From contig JBDOQK010000054.1 in NCBI GenBank assembly GCA_040437565.1, positions 186,001 to 250,000 of the forward strand: a DNA stretch of 64,000 bases. Direction: 5' to 3'. Below the pieces are notes generated by a model. It ran no database searches. It was not told the DNA's origin and was given only the letters and a program-made list of their open reading frames with translations. This DNA comes from Albugo candida (lineage: Eukaryota > Oomycota > Peronosporomycetes > Albuginales). Below are positions 11,426 to 22,233 of this stretch, in pieces; the stretch's first letter is position 1, and the number at the start of each line of letters is the position of its first letter. A program made the position numbers and the translations under genes.

Positions 11426-12398
11426 CTAATTGTCCCTTTTAACTGGAAGGATTTGGTAGGTTGTGGGGTCACCGTGGGTATTAACATTGACGATGTGTTG
11501 ATGCAATAATACAGGGCCAAGAACCCAAGCGTCACCATCGCTTTCGTGGAAGTCTGTAGAATAATTCGTGATTTCATAACTAATTCCATCCTTTGATTGA
11601 GGTATCTCTGGCGAGCCCGATGATTTTCCGTCCCATTGTACTTTTAAATTGACGTAACGATGGATGCTCAAAAAATCCAAGCGCTTCATGCATTCTTGGG
11701 GGGATTTTATCCGATTTTCGCCAAAATGGATTTCGATTTTCTGTCGTTCCCTGAATTCTTCACCGTCATGTTCAATTAGAGAGTATGATTCAATCGAGTT
11801 GAAATCGCTACTCGGAATTGTGCGTTTTACAGGTTCGACAACATTCGCCAGCAGATTTTCGAACGGCTTTGTTGAGAAAGAGTAGAATCCTTTTTTAGCC
11901 AAGTCTAGAAACGCGTCCGGGTCGAGTATACGCTTTTGCTGGGCAATACGCTTGAGCTTCCCGCTCTCGTACAATTTTTTAAGTTCTGACAATCCTAATT
12001 GCCAACATTCTGGTGTATATGCAAAGTCCACAACCTCGCGATGTTTTGCTGGTTCATAGTAAGAGACAATATTCTTCTTACGAGTTGACCAATTCGAAAG
12101 TAACTTCATACGTAACGTCGCTGTTCTGTTCCGAGTTCTTCTTAAGATTCTTCTCAGGTAGGCAGCGTTCAAACAATGCATCAGGTCCTTCATTACCACC
12201 CATATAAAATGCCATTATATATGTCTTCGGATTCGTTTGCACTATTTCCACAAGCAGCCCCGTAGGGAATTGACTGCTTTGAGACGTTTTTTTATGAAAT
12301 GAGATCAATCTCATGTAATGACCGGATACAACTTGGAGATATGTTGTCCACGCCCCAAGGGCGGCCATACAGTAAGCCATGAGCTTCGAAACGTTCAT
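11426..12398 (-). pseudogene. Secreted-protein gene, tandem copy 2, broken
   Basis: The minus-strand ATG at 12398 opens MNVSKLMAYCMAALGAWTTY, a good signal-peptide candidate, followed by the same body as copy 1: SYYEPAKHRE, CWQLGLSELKKLYESGKL, LDPDAFLDLAKKGFYSF, DPTTYQILPVKR. A long open stretch covers most of the mature region, but the leader and body are not in one frame, so the copy appears broken as assembled. With a single visible break it is better preserved than copy 1. The family is not recognised. A secreted host-interaction protein is the likely reading, inferred from the leader and setting. Confidence 0.6.
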
Positions 12399-12539
12399 CG
12401 TTATTGCCTGTCGGTGGATTTTTGAATTATGATGAAGAAGCCTTGGACGATTAATGAATATGAAAGCAGACAGGCTTTATTTATCTCCCCGCCGCGATGT
12501 GAGTTCTCCCCTGCTTAAATGCATATCCAACTCTAGTTA

Positions 12540-13317
12540 GGTTCTGTTTGTCAGAATATTTACAAAAAGCTGCACACCTCGTAAAGTAAATAAACTGGTT
12601 CAACTCTAAAATGTAGGAACCGTACATAGGGAGCATAGAAGCGAGCCTTTGAACATGCAGGTGAGACTCAAATATGCGCACTAATGTACTGGTGTTTTTT
12701 TGTACGAGAGGACGACTTTGATGTAATATAATGCATATTAATCAAAGTAATAAAAAAAGAATACCCTTTCTCAAAGCATGGAAAGACTCTTACGACACTT
12801 TGGAACTGAGTGGCGACGTAAACATTCACTCTACTTAATCATTACATGTATTCAACATTTTTGCAAATATTAGTGTGCAACGTTATTAATACAGTAAGGT
12901 TACACACCTTTCTGAGTAAATATAAATTGGTAACGATCTCAAACTATCGGACTCGTGCTTTGAGAGCATGGAAGCGAATCTTTGAACATGCAGGTGGGAC
13001 AAAGGTGCACAGTAACATATTCGTGTTTCTAATCCTATAACTGGACAACTTTGATGAAATGTAATGCGTATTCACATAAAAAACAAAAAAAAGAATACCC
13101 TTTCTAAATACATGGAAACATTCTTACAACATTTAAGAGCTGGGAGGCAACGTATGCATTCACCATACCTAGTCATTACATGTATTCTAGAATTTTGCAA
13201 ATATTCATGCGCAACGTTAATATCACAGTAAGGTTGCACACCTTCCTTGATACATAATTTGGTAACGATTCCGAATTATGGGAACCTTACTATGGGAGCT
13301 TGAACCCAATAGGCTCA
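12540..13317. repeat. Diverged tandem array, period about 335 bp
   Basis: The phrase (a)gcgagcctttgaacatgcag or its variant recurs at about 12637 and 12972, with a trace near 13290. The phrase aaaagaataccctttct recurs at about 12757 and 13090, and acagtaaggttacacacctt or its variant at 12890 and 13223. The spacing is 330-347 bp. A further unit sits at 10840-11040. Units are perhaps 75-85 percent alike. No coding frame runs through it. A 100-N gap follows directly. Confidence 0.65.
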
Positions 13318-13417
13318 NNNNNNNNNNNNNNNNNNNNNNNNNNNNNNNNNNNNNNNNNNNNNNNNNNNNNNNNNNNNNNNNNNNNNNNNNNNNNNNNNNN
13401 NNNNNNNNNNNNNNNNN
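13318..13417. other. Assembly gap, 100 N
   Basis: No overlap is seen between the flanks. The gap hides the 5' end of the Myb-like gene. Confidence 0.98.
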
Positions 13418-13815
13418 CGGATATATGTACGATGATGTATCCAGTTTTGCATCGGACGTGTTATCACAGCCACATGAGGCTGTTATCATGCAATATAGTA
13501 ATCATCCGAATCGTCCGTTTAGACGATACGTATTGAGACGCCCGACATCTGAAAAGCAATATGCTGTCGGACGATGGAATCCTCAAGAACACCAACAATT
13601 CCTAAGAGGGCTGGAAATTTTCAAGGACCCGCATGGGGCGATATTGCAAAACTGATTGGCTCGAGAAGCTACACTCAGGTCCGAACGCATGCTCAGAAAT
13701 TTTTTACCAAACTCGCACGTTCGGATCGTACATTTCCGCATTTCGAAGGCCACAGTAATCGAGAACGTCAACGTCTTGCAGGTTCTGTATCAGCGGCAAA
13801 TCCGATATTTTGATC
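13418..13815 (+). pseudogene. SHAQKYF-class Myb-like gene, frameshifted
   Basis: The first frame carries a Myb-like helix entry (VGRWNPQEHQQFLRGLEIF). The match then continues only in the next frame, with GPAWGDIAKLIGSRSYTQVR and THAQKFFTKLAR, the SHAQKYF-type recognition helix. The shift lies near 13620-13630, where a coding intron is not possible because the two frames abut inside a conserved helix. Such proteins are nuclear transcription factors. The 5' end is lost in the gap and the 3' end stops at 13814. It is most likely a decayed copy of a family with many members in oomycetes. Confidence 0.8.
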
Positions 13816-14290
13816 CTTGGCTTCACACCATTCAAAAAATTCGCATACGAGTACCCCATCTTGAGATTTGTGATACTTGTGATTCCAACTGCATCGTTTA
13901 AAGCGACCCAGCCTAAAATGTTGTACGCAAACGTGCAGTCGACGCCGTTAGGTGCGACCCCAAGATCACATAATCCCTTTGGTACTGTTGCGACATGGTG
14001 CGGTCTTTTCGTCCCACGATTTGATCAGGCAAGAATTCGGTACGGTGCACGTGGGTCGATACTTTTGTGTCCACTACCCACAAAGCGTCCTATATTTGGT
14101 TGCTGATGGTCTCCATTGTATTGAAGGCATCCCGCCGGCCCAAGTTTGTCGTCTTTCAAAGGCATACATCGCCCTTCATCCATCGGTATCATTGGACCAT
14201 ACTCATACGTCTCCCAGGTGTCTTGTATCTGAGCAATGGACGGATTTGGCTGCACCGCATCAATCTCGTAAAAGACCAAATTTTAGCATT
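13780..14290 (-). pseudogene. Oomycete secreted-protein family remnant
   Basis: On the minus strand, fragments in more than one frame run in the order GRCMPL, QYNGDHQQPNIGRFVG, DPRAPY, PNSCLIKSWDEKTAPCRNST, KGLCDLGVAPNGVDCTFAYN, ILGWVALNDAVGIT, then EWCEAKDQNIGFAADTE. From memory this order matches a conserved, cysteine-containing, oomycete-specific secreted family of unknown role. The copy is broken and lacks both ends. It lies antisense to, and touches, the Myb remnant. The family assignment cannot be checked here. Confidence 0.5.
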
Positions 14291-15217
14291 GCTCTTACGA
14301 TTGCATCGATTCTCTGAGGAGCGTCCATTCACGTTGATATATTCGGCCTAAACATATACCAGCACACCTTCCACTGATTCCGTATTGACAGAATCCATTG
14401 CAGCCAGATATGCGCTCTTTTCTTAGATCAGAGCTGGAGGCTTCATACGACGATACAAATCGTACTTTGCACTCGTGCGTGATTTGCGCGAACTCTTTGC
14501 ATGTGATACGCGTCCTTGGTCGGTATCGCTCGATTTTGATCCAGTGGATCGTCCGTTGCAGTGGCTACAGAGCTACCATGTGGGTCCGATGTCGAGATGC
14601 TTGGTGTGCTAATGCTTTCAGCAGGATCGGCGATGAGAGAGTACATTGTATCGGCATGTAGTTCCCGTGTATATGCTGGGCTCAACGTCGTCTTATCCTA
14701 CTCTGGATTCTTCACCAATTGTTGATCAGAGTGCAGAGCATTCCGGACGATTAAAGAAACTCCAGGAAGCGTCCACTCCGAAGCGTCGCTCGACCGCTCC
14801 AAAGATGTATTTTATATTGGCAGATGGAAGATTACCTGTAAAATACATCGAGTGAATGACATGGATGCTTGTTGTTTGTCGCTTCTGCAACTGAATGTGC
14901 AGTCGTACGAACTGCGGGAAATAGGAGTCAAATCGAATCAAAAGATTGGTAGCTTTTGATCAATGAGGATGATTGACAGAAAACTGTCACGTCTTATGAG
15001 AAGCGCATCTCTCCATCACCATCGCTGTTGATGCATTTGCATGCGTTGAAGAGAAAAGGCTTTAAGTAAAAAGATAATACGACCGATCGTACTGAATCGT
15101 ACTTATACTGCTACTACGGTGCAGCTTGAATCACAACGGATGTAATCGGTACCATGCACGCAGATTCGTACTTGCGCTAATCGTCATAGTACTCCAGTCG
15201 ACGTTACCGGTATTCAT
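14291..15217. other. No convincing gene; Ser/Thr-rich frame
   Basis: A minus-strand frame (14443-14685) is rich in Ser, Thr and Asp and could be a linker of the secreted remnant downstream of it. The plus-strand frame at 14646-14855 has no motif. Nothing else is supported. Confidence 0.4.
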
Positions 15218-15905
15218 AGCGAAATTTCAGACTCCACGCAATATCAACGCGGGCTTCCGCACGATTAATTGATCCAAATCCGAGTCGTTTGTAACACCGC
15301 TTTCCATGTCGTCTTCTTTGACCTTTGTTTCCACAGAAATCACAGCGCTAGCACCTTCAAATTCACGCAAAATGTTTGTCGGAACTATATACAGCTCTCC
15401 AACACCGCGAAATCCCGATTCTTTCGACCCAAATCCACGACGCGATCTCATTCGCCGCCATAAACGATTGTAATCCTTATATTGTAAACTCAAAATGTAC
15501 CAAAGTGAAGCGATTACTCACTTTGTATGCAAATGTGCGCTCATCATCCATATACAATTGCCCTTTGGCAGACAAATTAGCACCCAATGTGATCAGCAGA
15601 CTCACCGTATCGTGATGCATCAATACGGAACTTCGTCGAACGCGACGTTTTAGTGTGGCAATACTTCCACTCCCACCGCGTTGAAAGACTGTAATATGTT
15701 CGATCAGCGCTGGAATTTCGTCATGAAGCTTCCCTTGACCGAGAATGGGCTTGTACTGCTGGAAAACCCTGTATCAAATGGAATCAGACGGCAAGAACAC
15801 GGAGAGACTGTTGAATCCCGGTTAAACCTCTGGATGGATCAAAAGATCAGAACCCAGCAGCGACAATTTTATGAGAGCGATTTGACTGGTGATATAAAAT
15901 GACCA
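15218..15905 (-). pseudogene. Glucosidase II alpha (GH31), C-terminal part, decayed
   Basis: Minus-strand fragments match the end of GH31 glucosidase II alpha in order: LGSDLLIHPEV, FNSLSVFLPSDSI, QQYKPILGQGKLHDEIP, VFQRGG, RRVRRSSVLMHHD, KGQLYMDDERTFAYK, NRFTLVHFEFT, then RVDIAWSLKFRYE at the very end. Stops and at least two frame changes interrupt it. About 60 conserved residues between the end of the 6610-8275 piece and the start of this one are absent from the window. The pieces are in the same orientation but in reversed order, so they reflect two dead copies or one rearranged copy. Confidence 0.8.
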
Positions 15906-16379
15906 AGCATGAGTCTGTACGAACAAGGTAGCAGCTTTTGTTAACAAATCACTACCGACGCTTAGTAAGTGGCTTCAAATTAGAGTAGGGGTTTTATGCA
16001 ATTTTATTGATGCTTCAGTGATTCGATCAAACCACATTTGCAAGTCGAAGCGAAACTAATACGGTCTGTAACAAGCTTGGATCATATGAACACCAAACTC
16101 GGTGATTCAATCGATACAAGACGAATTTGATCGATAACACGCATGAGTATGGATCAATGTACATTGAAATAATATGTTGATTGAATTACAAAAAATATAT
16201 GATCACACGGTCAAGCCATATCCATCCTCGGTATGGAAGTCGATCAGTAATGATGAAGATGGTGATTTAATCGATACAAGACGACATCATGCAATTTGAT
16301 CGATAACACGCATGAGTATGGCTCAATGTACATTGAAATAATATGTTGATTGAATTACAAAAAAGATATGATCACACGG
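15906..16379. repeat. Spacer with a two-unit tandem repeat, period about 160 bp
   Basis: Positions 16101-16260 and 16261-16379 share ggtgatt(c/t)aatcgataca, gataacacgcatgagtatgg and caatgtacattgaaataata. The second unit runs into the gap at 16380. A further short piece (tatggaagtcga(t/g)cagtaatg) recurs at about 16231 and 16663. There is no coding sequence. Confidence 0.6.
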
Positions 16380-16479
16380 NNNNNNNNNNNNNNNNNNNNN
16401 NNNNNNNNNNNNNNNNNNNNNNNNNNNNNNNNNNNNNNNNNNNNNNNNNNNNNNNNNNNNNNNNNNNNNNNNNNNNNNN
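16380..16479. other. Assembly gap, 100 N
   Basis: The gap interrupts the second unit of the 160-bp repeat. The flanks do not overlap convincingly. Confidence 0.98.
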
Positions 16480-18039
16480 CGGCCATCCATATATATATAT
16501 AGATTAGGACTGTATTATAAACCTGGTGGTCGAATACATTACGAATTGTGTGATCGATGCTGACTTGTAGCAATGAAAACATAGTAATGAAGTTCACGGA
16601 TGGCGTCATGCAAATTTCCAATCACAAAGCGCAGCGTGCTCAGTATGCTATTGGGAGGGCTCGGTATGGAAGTCGAGCAGTAATGATGAAGATCCGCCGT
16701 TTAATATGCATTTCGTGGATGGTCAGAAGAAGTAAAGTCGACATACGTCATCGCTTCATTCTGGGCAAGTCAACAGTTTACTAGTAACATGTGCACGTTC
16801 GTAACAGATTCATTAGCAACTGCGCGATACCACACCTTTCCATTCCNNNNNNNNNNNNNNNNNNNNNNNNNNNNNNNNNNNNNNNNNNNNNNNNNNNNNN
16901 NNNNNNNNNNNNNNNNNNNNNNNNNNNNNNNNNNNNNNNNNNNNNNATGGTCAGAAGAAGTAAAGTCGACATACGTCATCGCTTCATTCTGGGCAAGTCA
17001 ACAGTTTACTAGTAACATGTGCACGTTCGTAACAGATTCATTAGCAACTGCGCGATACCACACCTTTCCATTCCTACTCTACAGTCTTTGTGTACTCCAA
17101 CCGATCTATTTGATTCGTAAATCATCGCGTGACTCACTTCAAGCATCCTGAAGATGGTTGAAGCTACAATGGCTGATTCGCATGACCTTGACACACTTCA
17201 ATGGGCCTGAAAAGCCTGATGTATCATTTTGGACGTATGGGAGACTCCATATGATCGATAAGTCAGGATCTTCGGGTAGTACATATGTTTAGTTTGGCAG
17301 AAATTCTAGGAATCTCATATTTGGAATTGTTCAGTGGGTTTGATCGTGAGTGTTATATATATGTACGTGCAGTACATACACTAATTCCATTTGAATAGCA
17401 AGTGATGTTTGACCAAGATGGTTAAGATGCACAAAATAGCACGATCATCCTAGAGTGCTGTGATAGTCAACGTCAAATTTCTACTTTATAATCCATGACG
17501 CTGGCTGGGCACTGACATCGCCGTGTAGTCGCATTTTCAAGTCGCAAGTTCTGCATTTGAGAGAAGAGTCATGGTCACAAACAATAGATCGCCTTGAGCA
17601 TAAACGGTTGTCAACCCATTCGACAATTTGAGAAAATTAAAAGTAAGCTCCGCAGATTTCGGTTTGAATTAAGGTATTTGGTGACCACAAGACAAGTGTA
17701 ATTTCCCGTTGAGCCTAAGCAATATTTGGTTAGGCTGTCGTAACTGGCTCCATACTATCTTGATTGGCCAGCAGACCTAAAAACGAATCACGTGATTCGA
17801 CGCATCACTGATAGTGGGCACGGTACTGGATACTCATAGCATTTTTTAAGAGGTGGCGCTGTGAAGCGCTCAACAAATTCAGTAATTTTCAGTCCATTGA
17901 TAATGAAAAGCGCATATTCTATTCAACAGAGTTGCATGATCGTACACGTGTCAATATGATGTATCAAGATCGATCGCATTTAAGCTGCTTAAGTGCTTAC
18001 TTGGCGGAAAAGGCACATCATGCATTTGGCCTCAATCTT
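16480..18039. other. No gene; includes an overlapping-flank gap at 16847-16946
   Basis: The 128 bases at 16719-16846 recur without visible change at 16947-17074, on either side of 100 N. This is the expected pattern for contig ends that overlap but were not merged. The rest (17075-18039) holds only short frames on both strands and no RNA gene or repeat I can support. Confidence 0.7.
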
Positions 18040-19130
18040 CGATGCATTTCCATTTTCAATATTATGCAAACCATGCATTCAAAGTTGCCAATTCGCTCAA
18101 CTGACGACGTAGAACACGTCATTTTCTTGCCTTTCGCGTAAGTCCCACAGTATGGAAAGAATACAATTGTAAACTTGCTTCGAAGTTGCTAATCCAAATA
18201 TTTCCGTCCAATAAACATAAACGTCCTACCTTGGTTTGCAGGTGCGCCTAAGCTTCGAAGAAATCCAGCCCGATGAAGTCAGGCTTGGAGAAAAGTGCAC
18301 ATTATTCAATATTCTACCAACACAGCACACGATGAAGGCGGCCACATTAAAAACTGCTTTTCTCGCAGTGCTTGGTGTACTCGACGCAAACGACATTTTG
18401 CACTACATGCATTTACAAACACACACAGATACGTCTTCACCGGCTCAGTCATCACCCTTGGCAGTGAACGTTNNNNNNNNNNNNNNNNNNNNNNNNNNNN
18501 NNNNNNNNNNNNNNNNNNNNNNNNNNNNNNNNNNNNNNNNNNNNNNNNNNNNNNNNNNNNNNNNNNNNNNNNGACAAGATAAATTTTTAATACATTGCGG
18601 CATTATCTTGAAATTGTTCTCTATGTATCTCTAATTTTGACGTGAGTTTACCATTCACTACCCGCTTTCAGCGTGTTTGTAATGAGCGCCATCATTGTTA
18701 GATTTTAGACTATATTTTTGTGTTCAGGCCGTGTTCTGGCAGTGAGCCAGAGACGCATATACCAACCATTTACCTCGAAATTCCCTCATAAAGGTTAACA
18801 TCGAATCGCAGTCATAGTGCATAGTTGGATTTCTATCCTGCATTTGGGTATTATGACTTGATATATCGGAATAGATAGACGTCCAAGTAAGTGGCTTCGC
18901 GCAGACTTTGCAGCAGACTTGACGCTAAGAACTCTCACGAGCTGTACAAACTGTGCTGTAATCGCCTTAATCGCTCAACGTATGTTGCGCTTGAGACTTA
19001 GTGTAAAATGCCGACCGCCGCTATTCAAAGTATCGTCTCTTTAGCTCGTATAGCAATGGCCCCGAAAAGTAAATATCAGCAAGCTCGCAAAAGTCTCCTA
19101 AAATGACTTTATCTTGTCTTACCCTCGCGG
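18040..19130 (+). pseudogene. Second effector-like unit: repeat A copy 3 and signal-peptide start
   Basis: Repeat A (18040-18303) precedes an ATG at 18332 opening MKAATLKTAFLAVLGVLDAN, a plausible signal peptide, followed by a Thr/Ser/Pro-rich stretch. The frame runs into 100 N at 18473-18572. After the gap, sequence similar to 2513-3190 resumes. In the related unit this interval holds about 1.1 kb, so either the gap hides the body of the gene or the body is deleted. The downstream part holds no long frame. Its status is uncertain, probably broken. Confidence 0.5.
18473..18572. other. Assembly gap, 100 N
   Basis: No overlap is seen between the flanks. Comparison with the unit at 1204-2513 suggests that up to about 1.1 kb may be missing here. 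Confidence 0.98.
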
Positions 19131-19722
19131 CTCTCACTCATTTCTCTTTGACCTACCAGCTAGTTCTCAGATGACACTGCTTCCCTGAATGTTTCCATCC
19201 ACCAACGAGCTCGAGTCGGATAAGTGTGTAATAGTTGTGACATAGAGCTCAATCAAGACATTGGTAGGAGCGCATGGTTTTCTGGCTCGTTTATTACCAG
19301 CTGGGTGGGTCAACCCACAAGCTGATGCGTATAAATTCGCGCAAATTGAGTCGACTTTACACATACTCCACAGCTCCGTTGAGCTTTTCGAAAATTNNNN
19401 NNNNNNNNNNNNNNNNNNNNNNNNNNNNNNNNNNNNNNNNNNNNNNNNNNNNNNNNNNNNNNNNNNNNNNNNNNNNNNNNNNNNNNNNNNNNNNNNTTGT
19501 GACATAGAGCTCAATCAAGACATTGGTAGGAGCGCATGGTTTTCTGGCTCGTTTATTACCAGCTGGGTGGGTCAACCCACAAGCTGATGCGTATAAATTC
19601 GCGCAAATTGAGTCGACTTTACACATACTCCACAGCTCCGTTGAGCTTTTCGAAAATTATCGTATTTGTGAGCGTATATTTCGTGCAGGATTCAAGTTTC
19701 AAACAACCGTAGACTATTGACG
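19131..19722. other. 5' region of the kinase with a duplicated gap flank
   Basis: Positions 19235-19396 (162 bp) recur at 19497-19658 on either side of 100 N (19397-19496) with no difference seen, an unmerged contig overlap. After removal, the true spacer upstream of the kinase ATG at 19723 is about 330 bp. No other gene is present. Confidence 0.75.
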
Positions 19723-21009
19723 ATGCAGAAGTGTTCAGAGAATTTACAGAAGCAGCTTCAGGCACTTGGAATCCAATCCACGGACCAAGCATTTGAGACT
19801 GGGACGGAAAAATTCGATGTGGATGGATTACATTCACGTATCCCGCAGCAAGTGCATTTTTTGAACGCCGAATTGAGAAGATGTGAGGTGGAAGGCGCTG
19901 GGATGATTGTCTGTTTATTCTCCGGGTCCGGTCACGTATATGAATTTGTGCGCACATTACGAAAGTGCATTTATGGAAAAGTAAAGCACGCCGTTCAATT
20001 ACAGTTAACAGAGAGAGGAACGCTTGTTCGAACGAATGTGGAGGTTGCAATCAAAATCATGAGCAAGGTATACTGAGTGTCTCCTTTATTCTGGGATAAA
20101 AAAGCTGATGTGGTTCATAAGGAAATCATTCAAGAAGGCAATTTACAGGAAAATCCACTCGTCGAGCTAGCTGCACAACAGTATCTGTCAAAACCTGGTC
20201 ATCCACACGTCCTAACTCTGGTAAGACGTCGCTGCTTTTGGAGGATAACAGTGATTTGAAAGTGTATGCCTAGATTGCATGCTTACATGACAGCAACTTC
20301 ATATATGCAGTCTTGCCATTCTGCAATGGTGGTGAATTATTCTCAATTGTAGAAAGTGGTGGTGCGATGGGAGAGTCTGAAGCGCGTTATTGGTTCTCAC
20401 AGATTCTGGCCGGGCTTTCCTACTTACAAAGTCGATTTATTTGTCATCGTGATATGTCACTGGAAAATGTGTTGCTGCATGGTGATGTATCCAAGGTACC
20501 AACACGCTGTGATTATCATACAATATCCCCACGATAATGTCGCTTGTAGATTATCGACTTTGGTCTTGCTATTGGAATCCCTGTAGATGCTCACGGTATG
20601 ACCTACTCATTACCGCCCGCTGGTGCAGTGGGAAAGATATTTTACATGCCTCCTGAGGTATTTGATGAATTGGCTGGATTGAAATGCGACGTGATTAACA
20701 TATATCCATGAGCAGATCTATCGCAACCAAGTCCCATTCAACGGATTTAGTGCCGACATTTGGTCAACAGGAGTGATGCTTTTCATCATGGTAACAGGTG
20801 TACCTCCTTTTGAAAGACCGGATGACGCAGACCCTCGTTTCCGAATGATTGCAAGAGGTCGACTCAACGAGATGTTAGATTCCTGGGGAATGCATCATAT
20901 TTCCCATAGTGTAAGAGATTTGCTAAGTAAGCTGCTGGTGGTAGATGATCCAGGACAGCGATTGAATGTGATACAAATTGCAGCGCACCCGTGGCTTAAT
21001 GAAAAATAG
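19723..21009 (+). CDS. Ser/Thr protein kinase, five exons
   Basis: Exons are 19723-20067, 20122-20220, 20274-20495, 20550-20657 and 20716-21009. All four introns are 53-58 bp, GT-AG and phase 0, giving 355 aa. Kinase landmarks are all present: the VAIKIMSK lysine (about residue 110, followed directly by intron 1), LPFCNGGELFSIVE in the hinge, HRDMSLENVLL in the catalytic loop, IIDFGLA, and MPPE in place of the usual APE. They continue through SADIWSTGVMLFIMVTGVPP. The glycine loop is poorly conserved. The first 80 residues match nothing I know. HRDMSLENVLL is a form I associate with oomycete CAMK-like kinases. The start was chosen as the first ATG; upstream lies an assembly duplication. It is probably active and cytosolic, with unknown substrate. 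Confidence 0.85.
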
Positions 21010-21054
21010 GTAGAAATGTATTCAGCATTCAGATGGAAATAGCTGGCGTAGCGA

Positions 21055-21388
21055 TCATCCCCAATCGGTGTAAATATGCCTAAATAATTCAGAATTTGTC
21101 GGTACCATTGAAGGAGGCAAGTCTTTTTGCGCGCATCCCGGTTCTGTGAGCCATTTGAGCCGGTCATCACTCGTAGCACATGCATTTGCCGGTCTACGTT
21201 CTGCGTGATCCAATTTGAATCATAAAAGCGAAAATAGTAGTCTTCAATAAGCAGTACGAACCTCTTACACTATTGTACCATAACTCCACATTCATCCTGT
21301 GTTTTCGCCCATTATCATGACGCCGACGTGATTCCAAAGAATCATCAAAGATCTTCTTGCAATAAACGCACTCGAATTTTCGACCCAT
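21055..21388 (-). CDS. U11/U12-20K-like (ZMAT5-like) zinc finger protein
   Basis: Exon 1 is 21388-21262 and exon 2 is 21200-21055, with a 61-bp intron, giving 90 aa. The N-terminus has a U1-type C2H2 finger: FECVYCKKIF, then RRRHDNGRKH, then NVELWYN, the spacing seen in ZMAT5 (U11/U12 snRNP 20K, MGKRYYCDYC in human). The C-terminus ends LPPSMVP...DWG with the stop right after, like the LPPSL...WG end of ZMAT5. The usual central CCCH finger is absent, so the protein is about half the human length. In the family the protein is part of the U12-type (minor) spliceosome. U1-70K/U1C-like fingers are the alternative. The donor GTTCGT is not the strongest choice; GTAAGA nearby gives a different tail. 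Confidence 0.6.
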
Positions 21389-21531
21389 ATCCAGTGATGT
21401 GATTGGACATAAAGTAATTATTGCGGGAAATCCTATAATTATGTCACCACCTCACAATTTGAATGACGAAATTCCCCCTTTACTTTCAACTTTAGTCGGA
21501 TTCCCACAAACAGTTTAAAAAATTTGCAATC

Positions 21532-22233
21532 ATGTTTGTATTCGATTGGTTCTACAATGTTCTTGGCTACCTCGGTACAATAAAACACACCATCGTATAG
21601 TCACTAGTGGCTGATACGTCTCCTCCGTTACATTCTGTAGGATTATATCATAAGAATGCCAAGATCTTATTTCTAGGGTTGGATAACGCAGGGAAAACGA
21701 CTTTGCTTCACATGTTGAAGGACGATCGAGTCGCTGTTCATCAGCCTACACTCCATCCCAGTACATGCGAAGACTGAATGTACTTCTATTTGTTTTGACT
21801 TTCGTTTTATGTGCCGATAGATTTCGAGGAACTGATCATCGGTAAATTGTGCTTGCGCACATTCGATTTGGGTGGACACGAAACAGCTCGTCGATTATGG
21901 CGAGACTATTTCGCAACGGTAGACGCTGTTGTGTTTGTCGTCGATGCATTGGATCGGGAACGATTCCCCGAATCGAAACGTGAACTGGACACGCTGCTGG
22001 GTTACGATGAACTCACCTCTGTGCCCTTCCTTATCCTCGGAAACAAGATCGACCTGCCACGAGCGGCATCCGAGGATGAATTACGCCAATGTCTTGGCCT
22101 TACTCACTCGTATGGAAAAGAGGCTCGTGGAAACCGAGACGCTAGTATTCGTCCAATCGAGTTGTATATGTGCTCAGTGGTTCGACGCATGGGGTATGCG
22201 GAGGGCTTCAGTTGGCTGGCTAATTTTTTGTAG
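21532..22233 (+). CDS. SAR1: Sar1 small GTPase (COPII coat)
   Basis: Exons are 21532-21574, 21641-21760 and 21821-22233, with introns of 66 and 60 bp, giving 191 aa, the family's normal length. Features in order are an amphipathic N-terminal helix starting [16 protein letters not shown]-loop GLDNAGKT, the Sar1 switch I segment HQPTLHP, switch II FDLGGHE, NKID, and the C-terminal [14 protein letters not shown] that distinguishes Sar1 from Arf. There is no N-myristoylation glycine, as expected. Sar1 recruits the COPII coat at ER exit sites. It is divergent from the ZMAT5-like gene across a 143-bp spacer. Confidence 0.95.
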
